Shown here piece by piece: positions 26,288 through 33,960 of a stretch of 64,000 bases of DNA; positions within the stretch are counted from its first letter, which is position 1, and every line of letters begins with the position of its first letter. A program made the position numbers and the translations under genes. Location: the NCBI GenBank assembly GCA_016218815.1, contig JACRCX010000103.1, positions 1-64,000 on the forward strand, read 5' to 3'. The notes under the pieces were generated by a model. The model worked only from the letters and a program-made list of their open reading frames with translations, did not search any database and had not been told where the DNA came from. This stretch comes from Deltaproteobacteria bacterium (GTDB lineage: Bacteria > Myxococcota_A > Polyangia > DRWM01 > JAAZOP01).

Positions 26288-27727
26288 CTATGGCGTGGTG
26301 GGCGTCGGGCGGCGGGTGACGACCAGGTGGCCGCGATGCTCGGCGTCCGGGTAGCCGAAGACGAAGGGCATCGGCTGGTACGGCCGGCTGCGCCACAGGC
26401 GGACGAGGTCGTTGCGGGGCGACTGGATGAGGATCGGACCCGCGAAGCTGCCCCAGGTCTCCTGCTCCAGGCCGGCCGCCTCGGCCGTCTGCGGGTCGAG
26501 GCCGGTCGAGTCCGAGACCTGCCAGACGACCCGTTCGGCGAGCCAGCGTTCGACGCGTTCGAAGCTCCCGCTCCACAGGAGGAAGCTGGCGGCCTTGACG
26601 AGGCCCGCGACGTCGCCGAGCGACTCCAGGTGGCGCAGGATCCGGTCGTCCTGCGCGAGGGCGGTGTCGCTCAGATCGCCGCAGATGTGGCGGTAGACGT
26701 GGACGGCGGGATCGGAGCCGTCGGCGCGCCGGTAGCGGAGCTCCACGTTTCCCAGGGCCTGGTTGTGCCGCAGCCGGTCGGTATCGTTGTCGATCGGCTC
26801 ATCGAGCGCCGGGAGGTCGGCCGCCTCGAGGTAGCGCACGGCGCCGTCGGGCTCGAGCGCGAAGTAGCGCAGCGACACCGGCTCGAAGCCGTGGACCGCG
26901 AGCGCGACGAAGGAGAAGGCGAGGTGCGTGGGGAAGACGCCCTTGCGCATCGAGACGGCCATCTCGGCGGTGCGGCTGTGGTTCACGTTGAACAGCCGCA
27001 ACAGCGACTGGCGCAGCCGGTCCAGGGCGGTTCGCATGTCGGGCTCGTCGAGGTCGGCGACGACGCGGAGGTCGCCCGCGGGCTCCAGCCCGAGCGTCGT
27101 GAGCGCTTCGGCGTCGGGGAAGACGACGAGGGCGGTGAGCAGGTCCGCGCCGCCGAAGGGGTAGACGACGACGTGCGGGACGTCCGCCGGGACGATCTTG
27201 CGGAAGAACGGCCCTGCGCGTCCCATCCAGCCCGAGCGGTAGCTTTCGATCATCGTCGCCAGGCGCCGGCAGTGGTCGGCGACGATCGCGGAGGGCGGCG
27301 GTTCCGCCGGTGCCGGGGATCCCCCGCAGGCGGCTTGGCGCCACAGCCATTTGGCCTTGGGAAGCAGCTCGAGGCCGGGCGGCGCCTGTGCCGCGGTCTC
27401 GGCTTCGTCGCCGGGCTCCGAGCCATCGCTGGCGCCGGCGGCGTCGGTGGCGGCTTCCGCGGCGGGCGCATGCGCCTCGAGGTCGGCGTCCGGCACCCGG
27501 ACCGCGCCGGCATCGACGTCCGCTCGCGCCGGTGCGGAGGAGTCCGTGTGGGCGCGGCCCGCCTCCCCGTCGCCCGGGGGCGCCTGGCGTCCGGGCCCGC
27601 CGCGCGAGCAGGCGGTTGCGAGCAGGATCGCGACCGCGGCGAGGGGCAGCGCAGGGCCGGGGAGCTCGAGACGCAGGTGGTGCCGTGGGGGAGGGCCGAA
27701 CTTGCTGTGTGGTGCGGCTCGTGGCAC
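26288..27727 (-). CDS. Unrecognised lipoprotein
   Basis: 479 residues from the GTG at 27727, which has GAAGGA about 6 nt upstream; a TTG at 27775 would extend it. The signal ends in LLATACSRG (canonical lipobox). Residues ~45-130 are an Asp/Glu/Ala/Pro linker. The globular part contains hydrophobic cores such as VPHVVVYPFGGADLLTAL and HLAFSFVALAVHGFEPVSL but no motif I can assign. It starts about 60 bp after the stop codon of the SCP2 gene on the same strand, so co-transcription is likely. Confidence 0.6.
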   Translation of the reverse strand: MPRAAPHSKFGPPPRHHLRLELPGPALPLAAVAILLATACSRGGPGRQAPPGDGEAGRAHTDSSAPARADVDAGAVRVPDADLEAHAPAAEAATDAAGASDGSEPGDEAETAAQAPPGLELLPKAKWLWRQAACGGSPAPAEPPPSAIVADHCRRLATMIESYRSGWMGRAGPFFRKIVPADVPHVVVYPFGGADLLTALVVFPDAEALTTLGLEPAGDLRVVADLDEPDMRTALDRLRQSLLRLFNVNHSRTAEMAVSMRKGVFPTHLAFSFVALAVHGFEPVSLRYFALEPDGAVRYLEAADLPALDEPIDNDTDRLRHNQALGNVELRYRRADGSDPAVHVYRHICGDLSDTALAQDDRILRHLESLGDVAGLVKAASFLLWSGSFERVERWLAERVVWQVSDSTGLDPQTAEAAGLEQETWGSFAGPILIQSPRNDLVRLWRSRPYQPMPFVFGYPDAEHRGHLVVTRRPTPTTP

Positions 27728-27788
27728 TTCGGTCCTTCGCGGCGCAAGGCTGGACCGAGCGGGGCCGCGGGTCAAGTCGCGGCTCCGG

Positions 27789-28109
27789 CTACCGTTTGAA
27801 GTAGTTCTGCATGCGCATGGCCAGGGCGAGGTCGCCCTTGGCCTTGAGCCGGCCGGTCATGAAGGCGAGCTGGCCGTTGAGCTTGCCGGTGCTGATATCG
27901 ACGTAGTCCGGGGCGGAGGCGGAGATCGTGAGCTGCGGCTTGGGGTGCAGGCCTTCGACGACGGCGAGGGCGCCATCGACGAGGTCGGCGTGCCACTGCC
28001 CGCCGTTCTCGCCGCTGATGTCGAACTGCACCACTGCGGTGACCCCCGCCGCCTTCTCGGGGAGGAAGGTCTGCGGCATCTTCTCGAAGATCTCGCGTAC
28101 CGTCGTCAT
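27789..28109 (-). CDS. SCP2 sterol-carrier-type lipid-binding protein
   Basis: 106 residues, a single SCP2 domain: VVQFDISGENGGQWHADLVDG, PQLTISASAPDYVDISTGKL and LAFMTGRLKAKGDLALAMRMQ are family hallmarks. SCP2 folds hold hydrophobic ligands (sterols, acyl-CoA, lipids) in a cytoplasmic tunnel. AAGGAGG lies ahead of the ATG. An oxidosqualene cyclase about 8.5 kb away makes a sterol ligand conceivable, but that is only inference. Upstream is a palindromic region (28222-28246) that may control it. Confidence 0.9.
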   Translation of the reverse strand: MTTVREIFEKMPQTFLPEKAAGVTAVVQFDISGENGGQWHADLVDGALAVVEGLHPKPQLTISASAPDYVDISTGKLNGQLAFMTGRLKAKGDLALAMRMQNYFKR

Positions 28110-28221
28110 CGCGCCCTCCTTTTTCGCGACCCCCGGCTACGCCCGCGGGTCGCGGTCCGGCCGTGTCGTGTCGTCATTTCCTACACGGAAACCCGTCCGC
28201 GGTAAACATCTTGTTTGCGAC

Positions 28222-28246
28222 GTTTCGTTTGAAACACACGGTTTCA
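28222..28246. promoter_or_regulatory. Candidate operator: TGAAAC-N5-GTTTCA palindrome
   Basis: A perfect 17-bp inverted repeat TGAAACACACGGTTTCA (28230-28246) is overlapped by a second half-site GTTTC at 28222. This gives alternating GTTTC/GAAAC/GTTTC arms in an unusually AT-rich gap upstream of the SCP2 gene. The arms resemble the GAAAC...GTTTC sites of TetR-type fatty-acid regulators such as PsrA, but the spacer is 5 nt rather than 2-4. No regulator gene is adjacent. Confidence 0.4.
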
Positions 28247-28262
28247 GCGCGAGCGGCGGCAG

Positions 28263-29276
28263 CTACGAGCTGGAGGCACAGATCGCGCCGTAGCCGGCGG
28301 AGCGGGCGGCGACGGCGCGCGAGGCCGTCTCCACGGCGCGCAGGATGCGCAGCTCGGCGGCGTGAGCTGCGGGCGGCGAGCCGGCGCGGATGCGGGGCCC
28401 GTCGCGGACGGGCTCCGCGGGCGCGGGTGCGGCGCGGATGCGGTTGGAAAAGTCCTCGAGCAGGCGATGCAGCGGCTCGGCGCCGTCGTCCGTGCCGCCG
28501 TCCACCTTCCAGACCCCGCCGCCGTTGCCGCGGCGGAAGCGCACGACGTCACCGGGGCGGAAGCCTTCGGCGCGCACCACGCCGAGCGTCCCGCGGACCT
28601 CGATCGACCTGCGCCGCTCGGCCGCTCCGCGGGCCAGGCGGATCTCGGCGCGAAGGCCGCCCGCGTAGCGAACCGCCAGGGTCGCCGAGTCGGGACCCGC
28701 GGCCGTCGCATCCAGCTCGGCCGGGTCTCCGGCGCCGAGCGCCTCGAGGATCGCGAAGTCGTGCGGTGCGAGATCCCAGACGGCGTCGACGTCGGCGGGG
28801 CCGGGCAGGCGGGTGACGTGGATCAGCTCGACCGACCGCAGGGCGCCGACCGCGCCGTCCGCGACGAGCGCGGCGAGACGGCGGAAGGGGCCCGAGTGCA
28901 GCTCCGTGTGGTCGACCGCGAGGCACGTGCGTCCGACGCGCGCCCGCTCGAGCAGCTCGGCGCCGCGAGCGGCGGAGAGCGCGAGCGGTTTTTCGCACAG
29001 CACGTGCAGGCCGGAGTCGAGCGCCGCGCGCACGAGCGCTTCGTGGGTCCGAGCCGGGGTCGCGATGACGGCGGCGTCGAGCTCGCGGGGGTCGAGGGCA
29101 TCCCCCGGGTCGGCGGTGGTGCGTCGAGCGCCGTGGCGGGCGCCGACGTCCCGGGCTCGCCCGGCGTCTCGGTCGCAGGCGATGGAGAATTCGAGATGGG
29201 GGAGGGCGGCGACGTTGCGGGCGAGCTTCTCGCCCCAGTTGCCGCACCCGATGATTGCGAGGCGGAGCGGTCGCAT
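28263..29276 (-). CDS. Gfo/Idh/MocA-family oxidoreductase
   Basis: 337 residues. The N-terminal Rossmann fold (LAIIGCGNWGEKLARN) binds NAD(P). The family motif CEKPLALS, carrying the catalytic-site lysine, is followed by VDHTELHSGPFRRL and WDLAPHDFAILEAL, where HDF lies at the sugar-binding face. Such enzymes oxidise or reduce sugars, sugar nucleotides or related alcohols in the cytoplasm; the substrate is not readable. The last ~60 residues are Ala/Arg-rich. It is separated from the SCP2 gene by 153 bp, so it probably has its own transcript end. Confidence 0.85.
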   Translation of the reverse strand: MRPLRLAIIGCGNWGEKLARNVAALPHLEFSIACDRDAGRARDVGARHGARRTTADPGDALDPRELDAAVIATPARTHEALVRAALDSGLHVLCEKPLALSAARGAELLERARVGRTCLAVDHTELHSGPFRRLAALVADGAVGALRSVELIHVTRLPGPADVDAVWDLAPHDFAILEALGAGDPAELDATAAGPDSATLAVRYAGGLRAEIRLARGAAERRRSIEVRGTLGVVRAEGFRPGDVVRFRRGNGGGVWKVDGGTDDGAEPLHRLLEDFSNRIRAAPAPAEPVRDGPRIRAGSPPAAHAAELRILRAVETASRAVAARSAGYGAICASSS

Positions 29277-29338
29277 GGCGGGTAGCCTCGGCGTTTGGAT
29301 GGCTTTCGTCAAGTTGGGGGGAGGGGGGGGAGGGGAAG

Positions 29339-29371
29339 GAACCACCGATGGACACCGATGGACACCGATGG
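29339..29371. repeat. Short tandem repeat, ACCGATGGACACCGATGG family (copy 3)
   Basis: AACCACCGATGGACACCGAT with a following GGACACCGAT unit lies in the 121-bp gap between two minus-strand genes. Apart from its last bases it is identical to 23217-23248. Confidence 0.85.
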
Positions 29372-29397
29372 GGGAGGAGACGGGAGCGGGGGGACGC

Positions 29398-30270
29398 CTA
29401 CTCGCCTTCTTCGCGGATGACGAAGGGGCCGGTCTGGGGTGTACGGGCGAGGGCCTCGAGCGCGTCGCCGAGGGGGTAGGAGGGAAGGAGCTTGGCCAGG
29501 GATTCCAGTGCGGAGCGGCGCTCGAGATGCGGCGACCACGCCTTCCAGCGGCCGAGGAACTCCAGCCACGCCATGCGCTCGGCCTCCGAGAAGGCATGAT
29601 CCGGCGGCTGGCCGGTTTCGAGGTTCCAGCGGGCGCGCAGCAGGGTACGGATCGTGAATGGCGGGAGCTTCGAGCGGTTGCCCGGGTCGACCAGCCCGTG
29701 GTGCAGGAGGATCAGCGGGAGGTCGCGCGTCCAGCCGAGGATCTCGAGAGCGGCCTCGCCGGGCTCGTCGCCCTGAAAGGTGTCGGGGGCAAGCGGCACG
29801 CGGAAGCGTCCCTGGTCGTCGAGCAGGGCGGCCAGACCGCGATCGGCCAGAACCTCGCCGCGGAGGTCGACAGCCTCGTCGCCGAGCTGGTCGCGGAGGA
29901 GGCGGGAGAGCTGCCGGAATTCCGGCGACTCGTCCTTGGTCGTGTAGATCGGCCGGCCGCCGTCGGGGTTGCGGCCCATGGCGACGAGGTTCATGCGGCG
30001 GAAGTGCCGTTCGAGCAGATCGAGGTCGTCGCTCCGGATCGCGGCCGACTGTCGGGCCCGGCTGTCCCGCAGAGTCTGCTCGATCAGGTTCGGCGGGATT
30101 GCCGCGGCCGGGATCTCCGGCGTGCGGGGCGTTGCCTTGCCGCCTTCCTGGCGGGTGCAGGAGCCGAGGGTGGCGAGAAGCAGCAGGCAGAGCGCGGGCG
30201 GCCGCGTGCGGCGCCGCAGGCCCCGGTCGGGGGACGGGCGAGGGGTCGGCGGCGGTCCGGACGTGCGCAC
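29398..30270 (-). CDS. Unrecognised lipoprotein
   Basis: 290 residues from a GTG at 30270; another GTG lies five codons upstream and no good ribosome site separates them. The signal contains LCLLLLATLGSCTRQ (canonical lipobox LGSC). The mature part is mostly helical and charged, with two conserved-looking blocks (RDLPLILLHHGLVDPGNRS and FLGRWKAWSPHLERRSALE), but no motif I can assign to a family. The gene is divergent from the lipoprotein at 30428. Confidence 0.6.
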   Translation of the reverse strand: MRTSGPPPTPRPSPDRGLRRRTRPPALCLLLLATLGSCTRQEGGKATPRTPEIPAAAIPPNLIEQTLRDSRARQSAAIRSDDLDLLERHFRRMNLVAMGRNPDGGRPIYTTKDESPEFRQLSRLLRDQLGDEAVDLRGEVLADRGLAALLDDQGRFRVPLAPDTFQGDEPGEAALEILGWTRDLPLILLHHGLVDPGNRSKLPPFTIRTLLRARWNLETGQPPDHAFSEAERMAWLEFLGRWKAWSPHLERRSALESLAKLLPSYPLGDALEALARTPQTGPFVIREEGE

Positions 30271-30427
30271 GGCCGCATTGTCCACCGGAGGGACTGCGGC
30301 GGCAACTTCCGGTCGGGAGGGGGGGCGGCGGCCCGCCGGCGCGGCGCGGCGTCCCGAACTTGCGCGCATGACGGAGGCCGTTCTATCGTCGCGCCGGCCT
30401 CGGGGGGGAAAAGGGAGAACACGACGG

Positions 30428-31240
30428 ATGGCAACCCAGGCACTGGCTCGTCTCGGTCTGATCCTCGGACTGCTTCTCTTCGCGGCGGCCGCCGGTTGCG
30501 GGGACGACGACAGCTCGCCCGCCGACTCGGCCGGGGAGGAAGGGGGAGCGGATGCGGACGGAGGCGCGGACGCGGATGCGGATGCGGACGCGGAAACCGG
30601 CGCGGACGCGGACGCCGACGGCGAGGCGACGGGCGAGCGGTTCGTGCCGCCCGCGGCGGGCTCGACGTTCGTGTACCGGGTGGAGATCCCGGGCGAGCCG
30701 GATCCCATCGACATGCCGGGCGCGGCGGGACCGCGCGAGGCGTTCCACGGCACGGAGTACCAGCGGCTGGATCTGGGCGACTTCACCGCGGCGGATCCGG
30801 TCGGGGTGCGGACGTGGGCGAACTACGCGGGCAACGCGATCGAGTTCGGCGGCGCCGAGGTGTATCTGGACGGGATGGGCACGGCGGGCGAGCCCGACTT
30901 CACGTACTGGTTCGAGGCGCCGCTGTCCGGGCGGTTCGACGGCGAGGTCGGCGCGGCGTCCGAGGCTTCCTCGACGGGACACCTCGTGTTCGAGGGTGAC
31001 CCGACGGGCACGCCATACGACATCACGGTGACGTACACCCTGGTCTCGACGAGCGAGAGCGTGACGGTGCCGTACGGCACGGTCGACGGGTGCATCCACT
31101 ATCATCTCGTGACCAATTCCAGCGACCTCAGCGACTACGCGTCGGACTACTGGGTCAAGTCCGGTCTGGGTCTGGTGAAGGCGACGAGCATTCCGGGCTT
31201 CGACAACTGCGAGTTGGTTTCGGCGGCGCTGCCGGACTGA
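30428..31240 (+). CDS. Lipoprotein with acidic DADADA linker
   Basis: 270 residues. The signal ends in AAAAGCGDDD (canonical lipobox). Residues ~25-70 are Ala/Asp/Glu/Gly (GGADADGGADADADADAE). The remaining ~200 residues form a beta-rich domain (TFVYRVEIPGEPDP, VYLDGMGTAGEPDFTYWFEAPL, YDITVTYTLVSTSESVTVPYG), ending with a single Cys pair that may form a disulfide. It resembles the repeated-strand domains of uncharacterised Myxococcota lipoproteins. A surface location is inferred. GGGAGAAC precedes the start. Confidence 0.65.
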   Translation: MATQALARLGLILGLLLFAAAAGCGDDDSSPADSAGEEGGADADGGADADADADAETGADADADGEATGERFVPPAAGSTFVYRVEIPGEPDPIDMPGAAGPREAFHGTEYQRLDLGDFTAADPVGVRTWANYAGNAIEFGGAEVYLDGMGTAGEPDFTYWFEAPLSGRFDGEVGAASEASSTGHLVFEGDPTGTPYDITVTYTLVSTSESVTVPYGTVDGCIHYHLVTNSSDLSDYASDYWVKSGLGLVKATSIPGFDNCELVSAALPD

Positions 31241-31279
31241 CCCGCGGAGCGACCGGCGCGGCGCGGAGGGAGGATCGTC

Positions 31280-31969
31280 ATGCCGAAGACGGCGCACTTC
31301 ACGCCCGAGTTGTTCCAGTTCCTGCGGGAGCTTCTTGCGAACAACGACCGGGCGTGGTTTCTGGCGAACCGCGAGCGGTACGAGGAGCACGTGCGGGGCG
31401 CGTCGCTGCGGTTCGTGACGGACTTCGCGCCCAAGCTGGCGGCGCTGAGCCGGCACTTCCGGGCCGACGCGCGGCCGGTGGGCGGGTCGCTGTTCCGGAT
31501 CCAGCGGGACATCCGGTTCAGCCGCGACAAGAGCCCCTACAAGACGGCGGTGGGGATCCAGTTCCGGCACGAGGCGGCGGCGGACGTCCACGCGCCCGGG
31601 TTCTACGTGCACCTGGAGCCGGGGGAGTTGTGGATTGGCGGCGGCGTGTGGCACCCGGACCCGCCGGTGGTCCGGCGGATCCGCGACGCGATCGTGGCTC
31701 ATCCCGAGCGCTGGCGCCGAGCCGCGCACTCGCCGGCGTTCGCGCGTCGATTCGAGTTGGGCGGCGAGTCGCTCAAGCGGACGCCGCCCGACTATCCGGC
31801 GGACCACGTGTTCAAGGACGACCTCAAGCTCAAGGACTTCGTCGCCGGCGCGTCGCCCGCGGAGTCCGCCGCGACCCGCGCGGGCTTCATCGTCGAGGTG
31901 GCGAAGATCTTCCGCGAGCTGTCGCCGTTCATGCGGTTCCTGTGCGAGGCGCTCGAGCTGCCGTTCTGA
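31280..31969 (+). CDS. DUF2461 family protein
   Basis: 229 residues, cytoplasmic. It carries the DUF2461 signatures FTPELFQFLRELLANNDRAWF, GSLFRIQRDIRFSRDKSPYKT, GFYVHLEPGELWIGGGVWHP and the C-terminal FKDDLKLKDF. The biochemical role of the family is unknown. GGAGGGAGG is ideally placed before the ATG. It follows the lipoprotein at 30428 by 39 bp in the same direction, but the two look unrelated in function. Confidence 0.88.
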   Translation: MPKTAHFTPELFQFLRELLANNDRAWFLANRERYEEHVRGASLRFVTDFAPKLAALSRHFRADARPVGGSLFRIQRDIRFSRDKSPYKTAVGIQFRHEAAADVHAPGFYVHLEPGELWIGGGVWHPDPPVVRRIRDAIVAHPERWRRAAHSPAFARRFELGGESLKRTPPDYPADHVFKDDLKLKDFVAGASPAESAATRAGFIVEVAKIFRELSPFMRFLCEALELPF

Positions 31970-31994
31970 CGCCGTCCTGCCGGGGCGGGTAGAG

Positions 31995-32031
31995 TCTCGC
32001 GCAGAGACGCAGAGACGCAGAGACGCAAACG
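31995..32031. repeat. Short tandem repeat, CGCAGAGACGCAGAG family (copy 2)
   Basis: CGCGCAGAGACGCAGAGACG with further GCAGAGACGCA lies between the DUF2461 gene and the DUF1016 relic. It is the reverse complement of 2291-2327. Confidence 0.8.
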
Positions 32032-32079
32032 GAAGGGGGTGCGAGCGGTGGGGCGGAAGGGGAGCGGTTGCCTGCCGGT

Positions 32080-32310
32080 CCGGAGGCGAATCGTGGGAAC
32101 GGCGCGTGAGGTCTTCCCCGACGAACAGATTGTCGCGTCGCCGATACGACAATTGAGCTGGACCCACTTCGTCGCGCTCCTCCCTCTCAAGGATCCGGTC
32201 CAGCGCGACTTCTACGCCGAGATGTGCCGAGTGCATTGCTGGAGCGTGCGGCGGATCGTCGCCATCGATTTGAAGGTCGGGCCGTTCAAACCGGAGTACA
32301 AGTTCCATCG
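32080..32310 (+). pseudogene. Relic of a DUF1016/YhcG-type PDDEXK nuclease gene
   Basis: One reading frame contains REVFPDEQIVASPIRQLSW followed by THFVALLPLKDPVQRDFYAEMC, which closely matches the N-terminal DUF1016 block of YhcG-type proteins. Directly after WSVR the sequence jumps to RRIVAIDLKVGPFKPEYK, the catalytic-core block that in intact proteins lies roughly 120 residues later. Both ends are missing, and after FKPEYK the frame runs into unrelated sequence. I read this as a deletion derivative of a ~350-residue nuclease gene. DUF1016 proteins are linked to mobile DNA and restriction loci. Confidence 0.7.
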
Positions 32311-32430
32311 CGGCGGTCCGTCGTGCTATGAGGAAAGGGCGAAGGCCGGGTGCACGCGATGCGGATGCGAGAGACTGCGAGGGCCCTTGCACGATGGGAT
32401 CGGAAGGGGAGAAGTCCGCCGCGTGAGGTC

Positions 32431-32823
32431 GTGCAGAGAGCGTCGGTCGCGAGGACCGCGGCCGTCCTTGCGGCTGCCGTCGTGGCGGCAACGGCCTGCG
32501 CATCACACCACGGAACCGGTCCCGTCACCTTGGGGCTCGGTGGCAGTAGGGTCGTCCTGTCGAGCGTTCCGCGTGACGGGTGCACGACTCTGGGCGAAGT
32601 TCACGGCCGGGCCGAGGCGGGCGGCAACCCCGAGGCCGCCGTCCAGTGGGCGCGGAATGACGTCCGCAACAAGGCTGCGGCCATGGGAGCGAACTTCGTG
32701 CTTCTCGAGACGCAGGCCGGCGGGAGCGGCGGAGGGACGTGGGGTCCCCTCGGGGGAATCACGAACCAGAACTCGTTCAGCATCTACGGCACGGCATTCC
32801 GCTGTCCGGGGATCCCGGAGTAG
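32431..32823 (+). CDS. Small lipoprotein, DUF4156/RcsF-like fold
   Basis: About 130 residues from a GTG at 32431. That start gives a normal-length signal peptide ending in VVAATAC (lipobox); ATG and GTG codons at 32350-32365 would add up to 27 residues. The mature part has GCTTLGEVHGRAEAGG, then a helix AAVQWARNDVRNKAAAMGANFVLLET and a final Cys (AFRCPG). This fits the DUF4156-type fold, in which a helix packs on a small sheet and the conserved Cys pair forms a disulfide. An envelope location is inferred; function unknown. Confidence 0.65.
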   Translation: MQRASVARTAAVLAAAVVAATACASHHGTGPVTLGLGGSRVVLSSVPRDGCTTLGEVHGRAEAGGNPEAAVQWARNDVRNKAAAMGANFVLLETQAGGSGGGTWGPLGGITNQNSFSIYGTAFRCPGIPE

Positions 32824-32889
32824 GCGGCAGCCGGGCGGCCTTCAGTCTCGGTTCGGCCGGGGAGGGCCAAACCAGCGGCTGGGGGGAGG

Positions 32890-33700
32890 CTACAACTCGG
32901 GGCCGTGGGCGCTGATCTCGAAGTCGAGGGGGTAGATACCGCTGCCGTCGAGGTGGATGTAGGTCATGCCGCCGTCGGCGTGGGTTTCGCCGGCGAAGCG
33001 GGCGCTCTCCTCGGCGTCGACCACCACGGGCACGTGTCCGCGGTCGCAGAAGTGCAGGAGGTAGCCGCCCTCGTCGTCGGTGACGGCCACGTCGCTCGGC
33101 GAGCGGCCGTCCGGCATGGGCGGGACGCGGGTGCCCCAACCGGTCACCGTCCCGTCCGACGAGGCGGACCACGCCTCGCCGGCCCGCACGTGCAGGCCCG
33201 GCGCCGCGATGCCGTTGACGCGCACGACGTCGCGCACCTCGGCCTCCTCGCACGGGACCGCGCTCGCCCCGCGCCGGAAGCCCAAGACCCCCTCCCAGAC
33301 CAGGTCGGCCGAGGTGACCGACGGACCCGCGGACGAGAACCGCACGAGCAGCGTTTCGCCGGCGATGCCGAGGATCTCGCAGCCGCCGACGCTCCAGTTC
33401 CAGCGTTCGTCGCCGGTCGTGCGGTCCAGCGCCAGGGCGCGCACGCCGGAGCAGGCGTAGACGACGTCGACGTCGGGCACGGCGCCGAAGGCGGCGGTTT
33501 CCCCTCCGGCGGCGTCATCCGATCCTCGCCCGGAAGTCGTCCGTTCGCGGTGCGAATGTCGTCTCCAGGCCGTCGGCAACGGCATGGTACCGGATGTCCT
33601 GCCAGCCGGATTCGACGATGCGGTCCCCGAGGAGGAGCAGCGCCGACTGGGAATCGAACGGCTGTTGCCAGGCGAGCGGGGAGGGCGGCGTGCGGCTCCG
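32890..33700 (-). pseudogene. Frameshifted PQQ-like beta-propeller gene (fragment)
   Basis: Two adjoining minus-strand frames read as one protein. The upstream part (about 33690-33515) gives WQQPFDSQSALLLLGDRIVE then a stop. The downstream part (about 33535-32893) continues with VDVVYACSGVRALALDRTTG and ERWNWSVGGCEILGIAGE, typical of PQQ-like propeller strands. It ends with GGMTYIHLDGSGIYPLDFEI. Neither part has a good start or signal peptide, so I infer a frameshift near 33515-33535 plus a lost 5' end. An assembly error would look the same. Confidence 0.45.
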
Positions 33701-33805
33701 GCGGCGGCGCCGGCATCCCGGCGAAGCGTTCCGTGCGTGGGCATGAGGCGATCTAGCACCGGGTGGGCGGAGATTGCCACCGTGCGGGCGTCTGCATCGG
33801 TGCAT

Positions 33806-33848
33806 TCGTCCGTCGGTGGTCGTCCGTCGGTGGGTCGTCCGTGGGTGT
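33806..33848. repeat. Short tandem repeat, TCGTCCGTCGGTGG family
   Basis: Three imperfect units of TCGTCCGTCGGTGG lie in the 220-bp non-coding stretch before the ATPase gene and just upstream of a promoter-like sequence. No other copy was noticed in the window. Confidence 0.65.
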
Positions 33849-33851
33849 TCC

Positions 33852-33881
33852 TTGACACGCCGGTCGATCCTCTCCGACTAT
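33852..33881 (+). promoter_or_regulatory. Candidate sigma-70-type promoter of the AAA ATPase gene
   Basis: A consensus -35 TTGACA (33852-33857) and a weak -10 GACTAT (33876-33881) are separated by 18 bp, about 80 bp upstream of the ATPase start. The -10 matches only 3 of 6 consensus positions. Confidence 0.35.
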
Positions 33882-33960
33882 CCTCCGCGATCCTCGTGTC
33901 GAGCGGGGCCGGGCGGGGCGGTCGAGCATGAACGAGTCTTGGTAGTTCCAGGAGAAGGGA

